This document shows positions 51,933-60,831 of a DNA stretch of 64,000 nt, one piece after another. Position numbers and translations under genes: made by a program. Source of the stretch: Winogradskyella psychrotolerans RS-3 (GTDB lineage Bacteria; Bacteroidota; Bacteroidia; Flavobacteriales; Flavobacteriaceae); the NCBI RefSeq assembly GCF_000427335.1, contig NZ_ATMR01000124.1, positions 62,001 to 126,000 of the forward strand, given 5' to 3'. The notes under the pieces were generated by a model. It saw only the letters and a list, made by a program, of their open reading frames with translations. It did no database searches and was not told the DNA's origin. How positions within the stretch are numbered: the stretch's first letter is position 1; each line of letters starts with the position of its first letter.

Positions 51933-53204
51933 TTACAATCCATCTTTTTCAAATTCTTCAATATCCAAGGTAAGGTCTAATTCTCTTAAGGTTTTATTTT
52001 TAATTCCAATTCCGGCTACAGTTATTAGTGTCATAACTCCACCAAAAATAACGGCAACAGAAGGCCCTAAGATTTTAGCTGCTATACCGCTTTCAAAAGC
52101 ACCAAGTTCGTTAGAAGAACCTACAAACATGGAATTAACAGATGCTACACGACCACGCATATGATCTGGTGTTTTTATTTGCAAAATGGTTTGTCTTATA
52201 ACCATCGACACTCCATCTGTAACACCAGAAAAGAACAAGGCTATAACACTTAACCAAAACAATTCTGAAAACCCAAAAATGATAATACATATTCCAAATC
52301 CAAAAATGGAAATCAGTAGTTTTTTACCTGCGTTTTTATTAACTGGTAAATACGTTGTTATGAACATGGTTAATATACTTCCGATAGAAACAGAAGCATT
52401 TAATATACCAAAACCTTTAGAACCAACGTGTAAAATATCTTGAGCAAAAACAGATAATAAGGCTATAGCTCCTCCAAATAGAACAGCAATCATATCTAAA
52501 GATAAAGCACCTAAAATAGCTTTATTACTAAACACAAATCGCAGTCCAACTTTCAAGCTTTCTTTTACAGATTCTCCAATATTTGGGTTTAAAATCGGTT
52601 TCTTCTTAATAAAAAAGGTAACGCCTAATGCCAGTGTTACTAAAGCAAAAACGATACAAAGTGTGGTGTGTACGCCAATCCAATCAATAGAAAAACCGGC
52701 GAATAAAGCTCCAGAAACTGTAGCGGCTTTCCAAGTACTACTGCTCCAAGTTGCCGCATTTGGATAAATTTTCTTAGGAACAATTAAGGCAATTAATGAA
52801 AATATCGTGGGACCAAAAAACGACCTTAAAAAGCCACCAAAAAACACTAAAATATAAATGAAAATTAAGATGGTTTGTGTTTCCCAATCTCCAACTACTC
52901 TATCCCATGTTAAGAAAAATAGGCCTAAACTAATTAAGGAAAATGCAGCAATACAAAGTGCAAAAAGATTGCGTTTTTCTTTTTGATCTACAATATGACC
53001 AGCAAAGAGTGCCATGGTAAAAGCTGGAATTATTTCCATTAAACCAACTAAACCTAAATATAATGGATCTTTAGTTAAGGTGTAAACCTGCCATTCAATG
53101 ACAATAAATTGCATAGACCAACCAAAAACCAGTGCAAAACGCACCAGTAAAAAGATATTGAATTCTTTGATTCTTAATGCTGCGTATGGATCGTTTTTCG
53201 CCAA
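51933..53204 (-). CDS. MFS transporter (MFS_3/enterobactin-exporter-like)
   Basis: A 423-residue, twelve-helix transporter of the major facilitator superfamily. It has the N-terminal FNIFLLVRFALVFGWSMQFIVIEWQVYT, the loop 2-3 motif AGHIVDQKEKRNL that corresponds to GxLxDRxxRR, and RQTILQIKTPDHMRGRVASVNSMFVG in the second half, shown here by PDHMRGRV. This is the DHA3-type branch that includes enterobactin and macrolide exporters. The substrate is unknown. It has no close partner except the NrtS-like gene 67 bp downstream. Confidence 0.92.
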   Translation of the reverse strand: MAKNDPYAALRIKEFNIFLLVRFALVFGWSMQFIVIEWQVYTLTKDPLYLGLVGLMEIIPAFTMALFAGHIVDQKEKRNLFALCIAAFSLISLGLFFLTWDRVVGDWETQTILIFIYILVFFGGFLRSFFGPTIFSLIALIVPKKIYPNAATWSSSTWKAATVSGALFAGFSIDWIGVHTTLCIVFALVTLALGVTFFIKKKPILNPNIGESVKESLKVGLRFVFSNKAILGALSLDMIAVLFGGAIALLSVFAQDILHVGSKGFGILNASVSIGSILTMFITTYLPVNKNAGKKLLISIFGFGICIIIFGFSELFWLSVIALFFSGVTDGVSMVIRQTILQIKTPDHMRGRVASVNSMFVGSSNELGAFESGIAAKILGPSVAVIFGGVMTLITVAGIGIKNKTLRELDLTLDIEEFEKDGL

Positions 53205-53279
53205 TTTGGTTTAAAGTTACGAGACCTAGCAGGTCTGCAATTGATTCAATACAAATGTATAATAAGCAAAGGTCTTATT

Positions 53280-54377
53280 TTAATTTTCAATTAATTTAAA
53301 AGCAACACGTCTATTTAATTGGCGTCCTTCTTCTGTGTTATTATCTGAAATTGGTTGTGTGCTTCCAAAACCAAAGGATGTAATGCGTGTGACATCTAAT
53401 CCTTTTCCAATTAAATAATCTGAAACTGCTTTGGCACGTTGTTCTGATAATTCTTGGTTTCTGGCTTCTAATCCAATAGTATCTGTGTGACCATAGATTT
53501 CAACTTTTAATGTAGGATTAGCTTCTAAATGCTTGTAAAGTTGATTCAATTCTTTTATTGAAATGTCTAATAAATCTGATTTATCAAAATCGAATAATAC
53601 ATTTTTGAAGGTGTAAATCTCATTAGTTTTAATGGTGGGTTCTTCAACTGGTTTGAGGGTTTCTTTTTTGACGTTCTCTTCTTTTTCTAAGAGTTCAATT
53701 GAAACGTCATCGATATAGTAATAGGAAAACGATTCATATTTAGTTTGTCTAGCTTTACTTTTTTTAGTGTCGGCATTCGTTTTAAAATTTCCTAAAGCAA
53801 AGTAATTTTCAAAACCATTTGCGGTATATAGAAAGGAAACCTCCATCCAGTCTTTATCATTATCGTAGAATTCTTTGCTGAACGTTGGTCGAAATGTTAA
53901 ATTAGGAATTCGTTTTGCAAAGTTTTTTGCGTTGATATTCACTTTGCTTTTGGATGCATTAAATTTCTCAGACGTCATCATAATCCCCAATTCTTTGAGG
54001 GCGTATCTTGAGTTTTCCGCTAAACTGATATAGAATTTAACTTGATATTTCTTCCCTTGCTCTAAGGTAGTTTTTAATGTGCCTTGAACATATTCTCTAT
54101 AGTCTTTCTTGAAATACGCATATATACCAGCATAACCATTTCCGGTTCTGGCTTTTTGATATCCATTGAAGTTTTGGAAACCCATTTTCTCGCTACACGA
54201 ATTAAAATAATCCGTTGTGCCATTATTGGGAATCGTCCAGTCCTTTACATTCCTATGAAATAAGCTCATATCTCTAGGGCAATCATAGAAATCTTCAAAG
54301 CTTGGATTTAAAACTAGGTTTTGACTATTTGAAATAAAGCCACAAAAAAAGAAGAGAAATAGGATTGGTTGTTTCAT
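53280..54377 (-). CDS. OmpA-family protein with an N-terminal carbohydrate-binding-like domain
   Basis: A 365-residue exported protein. I start at ATG 54377 (MKQPILFLFFFCGF), two codons inside the open frame. After the signal peptide the N-terminal domain begins NLVLNPSFEDFYDCP, as in galactose-binding-like jelly-roll domains, and has DWMEVSFLYTANGFENYFALGNF and YYIDDVSIE near residue 225. The C-terminal OmpA domain (about 255-365) has LFDFDKSDLLDIS, VEIYGHTDTIGLEARNQELSEQRA (shown by EIYGHTD) and FGFGSTQPI. It should span from the outer membrane to peptidoglycan. This domain pairing is common in Bacteroidota; the ligand is unknown. Confidence 0.9.
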   Translation of the reverse strand: MKQPILFLFFFCGFISNSQNLVLNPSFEDFYDCPRDMSLFHRNVKDWTIPNNGTTDYFNSCSEKMGFQNFNGYQKARTGNGYAGIYAYFKKDYREYVQGTLKTTLEQGKKYQVKFYISLAENSRYALKELGIMMTSEKFNASKSKVNINAKNFAKRIPNLTFRPTFSKEFYDNDKDWMEVSFLYTANGFENYFALGNFKTNADTKKSKARQTKYESFSYYYIDDVSIELLEKEENVKKETLKPVEEPTIKTNEIYTFKNVLFDFDKSDLLDISIKELNQLYKHLEANPTLKVEIYGHTDTIGLEARNQELSEQRAKAVSDYLIGKGLDVTRITSFGFGSTQPISDNNTEEGRQLNRRVAFKLIEN

Positions 54378-54446
54378 ACACAATCAACGGAGAGATAATC
54401 AATTATATTTTATACCTACAAGGTTTTTGAAACCTTGCAGGATTTA

Positions 54447-56138
54447 TCATTCTTTTATGTCCTTCAATTTCAACTGTAAACTAACGTTGCCATTCCAATG
54501 ATTTTCATCTATGGAATACGCAGCACTAAATGGTCTTTTACTTTTAATAACACCAATTTTATCGCCTAAGCCAAAACCAATACAAACGATTTTATCATTG
54601 AAGGATTGCGTCACAGTAATACGTAAATGTTTATCATCTTCACCTACACATTTACCGTAGCCTGTGTCTTTTAGGTTTTGAGACATAAATGTTGGTGACA
54701 TATTCCCAGGGCCGAATGGCGCAAATTGTTTTAGGATACGCATTAATTTATCATTGATTTCTCCTAATTCAATGTCTAAATCTATTTTAAGTTCTCGGGT
54801 TAGAAGTTTAGGGTCTATAGTTGCTTTAACCACACTTTCAAACTTAGCTTTAAAAGCTTTATAATTCTCTGGCAACAATGTTAAACCTGCGGCATATTTA
54901 TGGCCTCCAAATTGTTCAATATGCTCTGAACAGGCTTCTAATGCATTATACACATCAAAACCAGAAACGGAACGTGCTGAAGCCGCTAGCTTATTTCCAC
55001 TTTTTGTAAATACTAATGTTGGTCTATAATAGGTTTCTATTAAACGAGATGCCACAATACCAATCACTCCTTTGTGCCATGATTCATCATAAACAACTGT
55101 GGTGAAGCCTCCTTGCTCGTTATTCTCTTCAATTTGAACTAAAGCTTCTTGTGTAATGCGTTTATCGGTTTCGCGACGATCGGTATTAAAATCATCAATA
55201 TCTGCGGCATATTTTGCGGCTAAGTTAAAATCGGTTTCGGTTAAAAGTGTTACGGCATGGTTACCGTGTTTCATTCGTCCTGCGGCATTAATTCTTGGCG
55301 CGATAATAAAAACCACATCAGTTATGGTAAGAAGGTCCTTTTCGACCTCAGCAATAATGGCTTTCATTCCTGGTCTTGGGTTGGTATTTATAATGTTTAA
55401 ACCCATATAAGCCAACGCTCTATTTTCATCTACAATGGGGACAATATCTGCACCAATTGCTGTCGCTACTAAATCGAGATACTCTGTTAAATCCTCAACC
55501 GTTTGCCCTTGGTTGGATGCTAATGCTGTAATTAATTTGAAACCAACACCACAACCACAAAGTTCTTTAAAAGGATAATCACAATCGTCGCGTTTAGGGT
55601 CTAAAACAGCTACTGCATCTGGAATTTCAGCTCCTGGTCTATGGTGATCACAAATAATAAAATCGACGCCTTTTTCTTTAGCATACGCGACTTTATCTAT
55701 GGCTTTTATACCACAATCGAGCGCTATAATTAGTGAAATATCATTATCGTCTGCAAAGTCAATTCCTTTATAAGACACACCATAACCTTCATCATAACGA
55801 TCTGGAATGTACGTGGCAACAGAATCCGTTCTTGTTTTTAAATAGGATGACATTAATGCGACAGATGTGGTTCCATCAACATCATAATCACCATAAACCA
55901 TAATATTTTCACCTTCTTCAATGGCCTTTTCAATTCTAGCAACCGCTTTATCCATATCTTTCATTAAATATGGATCGTGGAGCTCACTAAAACTTGGTCT
56001 GAAAAATGTTTTAGCAGCGTCGTAAGTATCAATGCCGCGTTGTAACAATAATGTGGCAACAATATCATCGACTTGAAGTGCTTTCTTCATTAATGCCACT
56101 TGAGTGGCTTCTGGTTTTGGTTTTAATGTCCAACGCAT
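54447..56138 (-). CDS. recJ: Single-stranded-DNA-specific exonuclease RecJ
   Basis: A 563-residue 5'-3' exonuclease for single-stranded DNA, used in recombination and mismatch repair. The DHH-family motifs are MVYGDYDVDGTTSVALM, IALDCGIKAIDK, IICDHHRPGA and CGVGFKLITALA; the C-terminal DHHA1 domain has GHKYAAGL, with the Gly-His pair that binds DNA. The N-terminal region and the OB-fold after it are complete. Length is normal. It lies between the OmpA-like gene and osmC on the minus strand; the 16-bp gap to osmC suggests cotranscription. Confidence 0.96.
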   Translation of the reverse strand: MRWTLKPKPEATQVALMKKALQVDDIVATLLLQRGIDTYDAAKTFFRPSFSELHDPYLMKDMDKAVARIEKAIEEGENIMVYGDYDVDGTTSVALMSSYLKTRTDSVATYIPDRYDEGYGVSYKGIDFADDNDISLIIALDCGIKAIDKVAYAKEKGVDFIICDHHRPGAEIPDAVAVLDPKRDDCDYPFKELCGCGVGFKLITALASNQGQTVEDLTEYLDLVATAIGADIVPIVDENRALAYMGLNIINTNPRPGMKAIIAEVEKDLLTITDVVFIIAPRINAAGRMKHGNHAVTLLTETDFNLAAKYAADIDDFNTDRRETDKRITQEALVQIEENNEQGGFTTVVYDESWHKGVIGIVASRLIETYYRPTLVFTKSGNKLAASARSVSGFDVYNALEACSEHIEQFGGHKYAAGLTLLPENYKAFKAKFESVVKATIDPKLLTRELKIDLDIELGEINDKLMRILKQFAPFGPGNMSPTFMSQNLKDTGYGKCVGEDDKHLRITVTQSFNDKIVCIGFGLGDKIGVIKSKRPFSAAYSIDENHWNGNVSLQLKLKDIKE

Positions 56139-56154
56139 AGTTTCTTAGGAAGCT

Positions 56155-56583
56155 TTATTTTGTGCTTTTATGAAAGTGAATATGGGTTTTAACTGTTGCA
56201 AATTGACGAAACATTTCCATCACACCACAATATTTATCAACCGATAAATTTACAGCACGTTCGCATTTTTTTTGATTTAAATCCGCACCATAAAAATGAT
56301 AATCTACTACTACAGTGTGGTAGTATTTTGGGTGCTCATCGGTTAATTCCCCTGTAACATCCATTTTAAAATCATCTATTTCTACTTTCATTTTTTCTAA
56401 CGTAGAAATAACATCTAGACCAGAACAACCAGCTAAAGAGGATAACATCATGGCTTTTGGTGATAAGCCATTACGTTTGTCAGTACCTTCAATATTGGTA
56501 TCCATTATTACGGTTTTTCCGCTTGGGTTATCAGATTCAAAGGTTAAGCCACCTTTCCACTGGGTTGTGATTTTATTTGTCAT
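56155..56583 (-). CDS. OsmC-family peroxiredoxin-like protein
   Basis: A 142-residue OsmC/Ohr-superfamily protein that reduces organic hydroperoxides. The two redox cysteines are in SLAGCSGLDV and KYCGVMEMFRQFA. It has GLSPKAMMLSSLAGCSG as the characteristic helix of the family and VDYHFYGADL before the second Cys. The YhfA-type branch fits better than OsmC proper. It is 16 bp upstream of recJ on the minus strand and is divergent from the CMD-family gene, whose product is also redox-related. Confidence 0.9.
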   Translation of the reverse strand: MTNKITTQWKGGLTFESDNPSGKTVIMDTNIEGTDKRNGLSPKAMMLSSLAGCSGLDVISTLEKMKVEIDDFKMDVTGELTDEHPKYYHTVVVDYHFYGADLNQKKCERAVNLSVDKYCGVMEMFRQFATVKTHIHFHKSTK

Positions 56584-56647
56584 TTTTTAAGTTTAAAAGT
56601 TATAAGTACTATCTTGTTACCTCAAAAATACTATTAAAAAAATAACT

Positions 56648-57250
56648 ATGGCACTAGTAACACCTTTGTCTGCTGACCACGATTTGGAAACCAGAGAATT
56701 AGCGGAATTCTTTAATGAAACTCTTGGATTTTGTCCAAATTCGGTTCTAACCATGCAACGCAGACCAGCAATAAGTAAAGCGTTCATCAATTTAAATAAA
56801 GCCGTTATGGCCAATGAAGGCAAAGTAACCTCAGCTTTAAAACGTATGATTGCTTGGGTGAGTAGTAACGCTACAGGTTGTCGTTATTGCCAAGCACACG
56901 CCATTAGAGCAGCAGAACGCTATGGAGCAGAACAAGAACAATTAGATAATATTTGGGAATATAAAACGCATCCTGCTTTTTCTGAAGCAGAACGTGCAGC
57001 TCTCGACTTTAGTTTAGCAGCTTCAATGGTACCAAATGCTGTGGATGCCGAGATAAAAGAACGCTTATATCAACATTGGGATGAAGGTGAAATTGTTGAA
57101 ATGTTAGGAGTAATTTCGCTTTTTGGATACTTAAACCGCTGGAATGATTCTATGGGTACTGATATTGAAGAGGGTGCTGTGGAAAGTGGAAACAAATATT
57201 TAGGGAAGCATGGTTATGAGGTTGGGAAGCATGATGGGTCTCGGTATTAG
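56648..57250 (+). CDS. Carboxymuconolactone decarboxylase/AhpD-family protein
   Basis: A 200-residue member of the CMD superfamily. The AhpD-like redox site is CRYCQAHAIRAAERYG (CxxC with nearby His). Other signs are FNETLGFCPNSVLTM, MIAWVSSNATG before the active site and EIVEMLGVISLFGYLNRWNDSM at the end. In NCBI terms this would be a peroxidase-related enzyme. It is expected to reduce peroxides through its thiols, with AhpD as the closest characterised example. It is divergent from the osmC gene, so a shared response to oxidants is possible. Confidence 0.9.
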   Translation: MALVTPLSADHDLETRELAEFFNETLGFCPNSVLTMQRRPAISKAFINLNKAVMANEGKVTSALKRMIAWVSSNATGCRYCQAHAIRAAERYGAEQEQLDNIWEYKTHPAFSEAERAALDFSLAASMVPNAVDAEIKERLYQHWDEGEIVEMLGVISLFGYLNRWNDSMGTDIEEGAVESGNKYLGKHGYEVGKHDGSRY

Positions 57251-57383
57251 TTTTATTCCTGCGAAAGCAGGAATCTCATTCTTAATATTCTTGATTTTGA
57301 TTTGAAACTGTGTTTATAAGATTTTTTGCAGCCAATTCATGAAATAATTCTTTTTAAGCCTTACCAGAAATGGTGAGGTTTTC

Positions 57384-57953
57384 TTATAAAATTTCTTTTA
57401 CCTTCTTACGCAACTCAGGCACCACCAATTCCTCAAACCAAGGATTTTTACTTCGCCAAAACCGATTGGTTGGTGATGGATGTGGGATTGGAAAATAGGT
57501 TGGTAAATACTCTTTATAATCACCTACAGTTTCTGTCAAGTTTCGTTTTGCGTTCTCTTTTAAATAATACTTCTGCGCATAAGCACCAATTAAAATCACC
57601 AATTCTACGTTAGGCATTTTATCTAATAACTGCTCGTGCCATTGTGGTGCGCATTCTGGTCGTGGTGGTAAATCGCCCGTTTTCGCTTTCCCTGGATAAC
57701 AAAATCCCATAGGGATAATGGCGAAGTTTTCTGTGTTATAAAATTGCTCATCGGTGACATTAAGCCATTGTCTTAGTTTTTTTCCACTTTGGTCGTCCCA
57801 AGAAATTCCAGATTGATGCACTTTTGTTCCTGGTGCTTGTCCAATAATTACAATTTTAGAATTAATATGTGCTGTAGCTACAGGTCTTGGCCCTAATGGT
57901 AAATGTGCTTTGCAAATGGTACATTGACTTATATTATGAATTAATTCTTTCAT
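57384..57953 (-). CDS. Uracil-DNA glycosylase family protein
   Basis: A 189-residue glycosylase of the UDG superfamily that removes uracil or related bases from DNA. The motif 1 region is VIIGQAPGTKVHQSG (the GxAPG of family 4-like members), followed by SWDDQSGKKLRQWL. The motif 2 region is PHPSPTNRFWRSKNPWF, with His and Ser. An N-terminal CTICKAHLPLGPRPV holds two Cys as in iron-sulphur family 4 enzymes, but the later Cys pair typical of the cluster is not clear. It is 3 bp downstream of the oxidoreductase gene and so cotranscribed with it. Confidence 0.88.
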   Translation of the reverse strand: MKELIHNISQCTICKAHLPLGPRPVATAHINSKIVIIGQAPGTKVHQSGISWDDQSGKKLRQWLNVTDEQFYNTENFAIIPMGFCYPGKAKTGDLPPRPECAPQWHEQLLDKMPNVELVILIGAYAQKYYLKENAKRNLTETVGDYKEYLPTYFPIPHPSPTNRFWRSKNPWFEELVVPELRKKVKEIL

Positions 57954-57956
57954 TTT

Positions 57957-59318
57957 TTAATCTTCATCCTTCAGCATACTCTTTAGATCATTAGTATAAG
58001 AGGGATATGTAAATATCTGCTTTTTAAAATCACGAATCGTTAAACCTTCATTCATTGCTAAAGTCAAAACATTAATAGTTTCATTAGCTTGAGAACTTAA
58101 TAAATGTGCTCCCACTATTTTTTGAGTACGCTCATTAACTATAATTTTATAAGCGTAAGCATTTGCATTTTCTTTTTTAGAATTGTACCAACCAGAAGTA
58201 TCTTCTTTATAAACTAATACGTTTTTGTATCTACTTTTAGCTTCTTCTTCAGAATAGCCTACACTTGCCAATTGTGGTTTCGTAAATGCAATAGATGGCA
58301 CTAATGGATTTTCGAATTCCTTAGAATTACCATTTATAATGTTATGACCCGCAATATAACCTTGCAGTCCTGATAATGGTGTTAGCGGTAAAGATTTACT
58401 AGATACATCTCCACAAGCGTACACATTTTCGTTGCTTGTACTTTGCATAAAATCGTTGACTAAAACACCAGACTCATCGGCTTTTATACCAGCATTTTCT
58501 AAATCTAGTTTTTCTACTGCTGGCACGCGACCTGCGGTATTAAATATTTTTCTGGCTTTAATCGTTTTAGTTTTGCCGTCTTTTTCATACGTCAGTTTTA
58601 GGTTTTTCTTCAGTTTTTCTAGAGCAACGGGTTTTGTGCTAAACATAAATTTCACTCCATTTTTTTCTAAAACCTTGGTTAATTTATCAACTAAAAACGA
58701 ATCAAATTGCGTGAGTGCACTATCATTAATCTCAATCATAGTGACTTCACAGCCTAGTGTTGAAAGCATGTAGCAAAATTCCATTCCAACATAACCTGAG
58801 CCAATAAATATGGCTGATTTCGGAATTTTCTTCAAGTTGAGAATATCATCACTAGTTTTCAATAAATCAAATCCTTCAAACTCTAATGTTCTTGGTACAT
58901 AACCTGTAGCGATTACAAATTTATCTGCAGAAATGGTTTTGCCTTCAACCATAACTTCATTTTTACTGATAAATTTTGGGGATTGATGATATAAATCAAT
59001 GCCTAAATCCGTTAAGTTATTTTCGGTTGAAGATGGCACGGGTTTAGTGAAAGACGTTTTAAATTTCTGAACAGCTTTCCAATTAATTTTAGGTGATTTT
59101 TTAATCCCGAAACCTTTAAGTTGTTTTGAATGTTGCACTAAGTCAGCAAACTGAATCAGTATTTTTTTAGGATCACAACCTCGTGTTGCACAAGTGCCTC
59201 CAAATTCGCGTTTATCTGAAATAGCAACTGTTAATCCTGCTGCTACACAAGCTTTTGCCGCTGTTTGGCCTGCAATACCGCTGCCAATTACAAATACATT
59301 ATAATGTTTAGTCTCCAT
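57957..59318 (-). CDS. NAD(P)/FAD disulfide oxidoreductase (glutathione reductase/dihydrolipoyl dehydrogenase type)
   Basis: A 453-residue class I flavoprotein disulfide reductase. ATG 59318 gives METKHYNVFVIGSGIAGQTA; the open frame extends 21 codons further up without a meaningful sequence. The redox site has FGGTCATRGCDPKK, where the family's CVNxGC is CATRGC, with both Cys present. The NAD-binding domain has AIFIGSGYVGMEFCYML, and the second FAD motif is NVYACGDVSSKSLPLTP. The final His-Glu pair of classical enzymes (HPT-E) is replaced by FTYPSYTND, so the acid-base His is missing. This variant is common in marine Bacteroidota; the substrate is unknown. Confidence 0.88.
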   Translation of the reverse strand: METKHYNVFVIGSGIAGQTAAKACVAAGLTVAISDKREFGGTCATRGCDPKKILIQFADLVQHSKQLKGFGIKKSPKINWKAVQKFKTSFTKPVPSSTENNLTDLGIDLYHQSPKFISKNEVMVEGKTISADKFVIATGYVPRTLEFEGFDLLKTSDDILNLKKIPKSAIFIGSGYVGMEFCYMLSTLGCEVTMIEINDSALTQFDSFLVDKLTKVLEKNGVKFMFSTKPVALEKLKKNLKLTYEKDGKTKTIKARKIFNTAGRVPAVEKLDLENAGIKADESGVLVNDFMQSTSNENVYACGDVSSKSLPLTPLSGLQGYIAGHNIINGNSKEFENPLVPSIAFTKPQLASVGYSEEEAKSRYKNVLVYKEDTSGWYNSKKENANAYAYKIIVNERTQKIVGAHLLSSQANETINVLTLAMNEGLTIRDFKKQIFTYPSYTNDLKSMLKDED

Positions 59319-59409
59319 AATTTTAGTTTGAAATAGAAAATTAAGGAAAGAAAATGATAACGACTGATGCTGTAGCTGCAAAGGTTAACCCAATTACGAA
59401 AAGTGATTT

Positions 59410-59754
59410 TTATTTCTTCTTTAACGGGAAGGTTTCAAAGTGCAAGCCTTGAAATCCTGATGTTATAAAATTTCTCATGTTTTGATGTCCTGTTCCCTTA
59501 GGATTTATTAAAACATCTTCAAAATAATAGTTGCCAAAACAGGCTAAGGTTTCTTCTGCTTTCAAATTTTGGTGCACAGCAAAGGCGAACAGTTTACAAG
59601 AGCCTGAGTTTTCACCTTTACCATTGTGTAATGTTCCATTTTTAAAAGCTGTTGGAATAAACTCGTAATGGGCCTCTATGATGTTCATGGTTTCAGAAAA
59701 TTTTATATGTTTAGGACTAGATTTAAGTTTAACTAAAAAATTATTTAAGGCCAT
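59410..59754 (-). CDS. HopJ type III effector family protein
   Basis: A 114-residue protein of the HopJ family. It has FSETMNIIEAHYEFIPTAFKNG, LHNGKGENSGSCKLFAFA and the ending CFGNYYFEDVLINPKGTGHQNMRNFI, shown by its NPKGTGHQNMR core. The family name derives from a Pseudomonas effector, but most members occur in free-living bacteria without type III secretion and their role is not known. There is no secretion system in this window, so effector function is not implied. It follows rsmI by a few bases on the minus strand. Confidence 0.85.
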   Translation of the reverse strand: MALNNFLVKLKSSPKHIKFSETMNIIEAHYEFIPTAFKNGTLHNGKGENSGSCKLFAFAVHQNLKAEETLACFGNYYFEDVLINPKGTGHQNMRNFITSGFQGLHFETFPLKKK

Positions 59755-59758
59755 CAGT

Positions 59759-60433
59759 CTATTTGTGTTTTCCGTCTACGACAATTACAATTTCGCCTTT
59801 TGGTGGTTTGTTAGTGTAATGCTCTAAAACTTCTTTTGCTGTTCCTCTAATGGTTTCTTCGTACAATTTCGTTATTTCTCTGGATACAGAGATTAATCGA
59901 TCCTCTCCAAAGTATTCACAAAAATGACCAAGAGTTTTTATAAGCTTATGAGGACTTTCATAAAAAATGATAGTTCTAGTTTCCTCTGCTAAGAGTAATA
60001 ATCGTGTTTGTCGTCCTTTTTTAACAGGAAGAAAGCCTTCAAAAACAAATTTATCATTTGGTAAACCACTATTAACCAAAGCAGGTACAAATGCGGTTGC
60101 GCCAGGTAGGCAATCCACTTCAATATTGTTTTCTACACACGCTCTTACTAATAGGAATCCAGGATCTGAAATGGCAGGTGTTCCTGCATCGCTAATGACA
60201 GCGATAGTCATTCCTGCTTTAAGTTTTTCTATTAAATGGTCTACCGTTTTATGCTCGTTGTGCATATGGTGACTTTGCATATGTGTGGTGATCTCAAAAT
60301 GCTTTAAAAGTTTTCCAGATGTTCTGGTATCTTCAGCTAAAATTAAATCGACCTCTTTTAAAACGTCGACAGCTCTAAAAGTGATGTCTTTTAAATTTCC
60401 AATTGGTGTTGGTACTAAGTAAAGTTTACCCAT
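59759..60433 (-). CDS. rsmI: 16S rRNA (cytidine(1402)-2'-O)-methyltransferase
   Basis: A 224-residue SAM-dependent enzyme that methylates the ribose of C1402 in the decoding centre of 16S rRNA. It has LYLVPTPIGNLKDITFRAVDVL, ILAEDTRTSGKLLKHF, VISDAGTPAISDPGFLLVRA, and PGATAFVPALVNSGLPNDKFVFEGFLP, shown by its PGATAFVPALVNSGLP part. FYESPHKL and SREITKLYEE are also present. It is the shorter form typical of Bacteroidota, ending GEIVIVVDGK, without the C-terminal extension. Identification is certain. Confidence 0.96.
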   Translation of the reverse strand: MGKLYLVPTPIGNLKDITFRAVDVLKEVDLILAEDTRTSGKLLKHFEITTHMQSHHMHNEHKTVDHLIEKLKAGMTIAVISDAGTPAISDPGFLLVRACVENNIEVDCLPGATAFVPALVNSGLPNDKFVFEGFLPVKKGRQTRLLLLAEETRTIIFYESPHKLIKTLGHFCEYFGEDRLISVSREITKLYEETIRGTAKEVLEHYTNKPPKGEIVIVVDGKHK

Positions 60434-60474
60434 ATTTATTTCTCGAAAAAATGAGAATATTTTAAAATTATTAT

Positions 60475-60831
60475 TTAGTCTCTTAAATATTTACCTAAAA
60501 AGTAGGACGGAAAAAGAACTACTAATCCGTAAAAAGAAAAGCCAAAGATACCATGACCAGCATAATGATGCGCTGCGGTTGCTAAAACTAAATCAAAGAA
60601 AAAACCTGCATAAGCCCATTCTGTTAGCCATTTACTTTTTCGCCACAAAACCATTGCAATACCAAGAAGTTTTAAAATAGCGAGCGGTATTACAAAATAG
60701 CTTGGGTAATTAAGGCCTTCAAAATAGCCCTTAATCATTTCGGTATTTAACAGATACATCTGTGCTGAATACAGAAAAATTAGGCACAAGACAATGGTAC
60801 AGAACCAATAAATAATTTGTTTGACTCTCAT
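60475..60831 (-). CDS. DoxX-like membrane protein
   Basis: A 118-residue protein with four predicted membrane helices: IIYWFCTIVLCLIFLYSAQMY, YFVIPLAILKLLGIAMVLW, WAYAGFFFDLVLATAAHHY and FGFSFYGLVVLFPSYFLG. The pattern PxxIxxxLKLLGIAxVLW and EWAYAGFxFDLxLAxxAH matches the DoxX-like family. Function is not established, with links to redox or respiratory processes in some relatives. It follows the coiled-coil protein gene with a one-base overlap (stop/start), so they are cotranscribed. Confidence 0.85.
   Translation of the reverse strand: MRVKQIIYWFCTIVLCLIFLYSAQMYLLNTEMIKGYFEGLNYPSYFVIPLAILKLLGIAMVLWRKSKWLTEWAYAGFFFDLVLATAAHHYAGHGIFGFSFYGLVVLFPSYFLGKYLRD

Noticed and set aside
59410..59754. 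A genuine secreted type III effector
   Set aside because: No type III secretion genes are near, and the HopJ family is widespread in non-pathogens.
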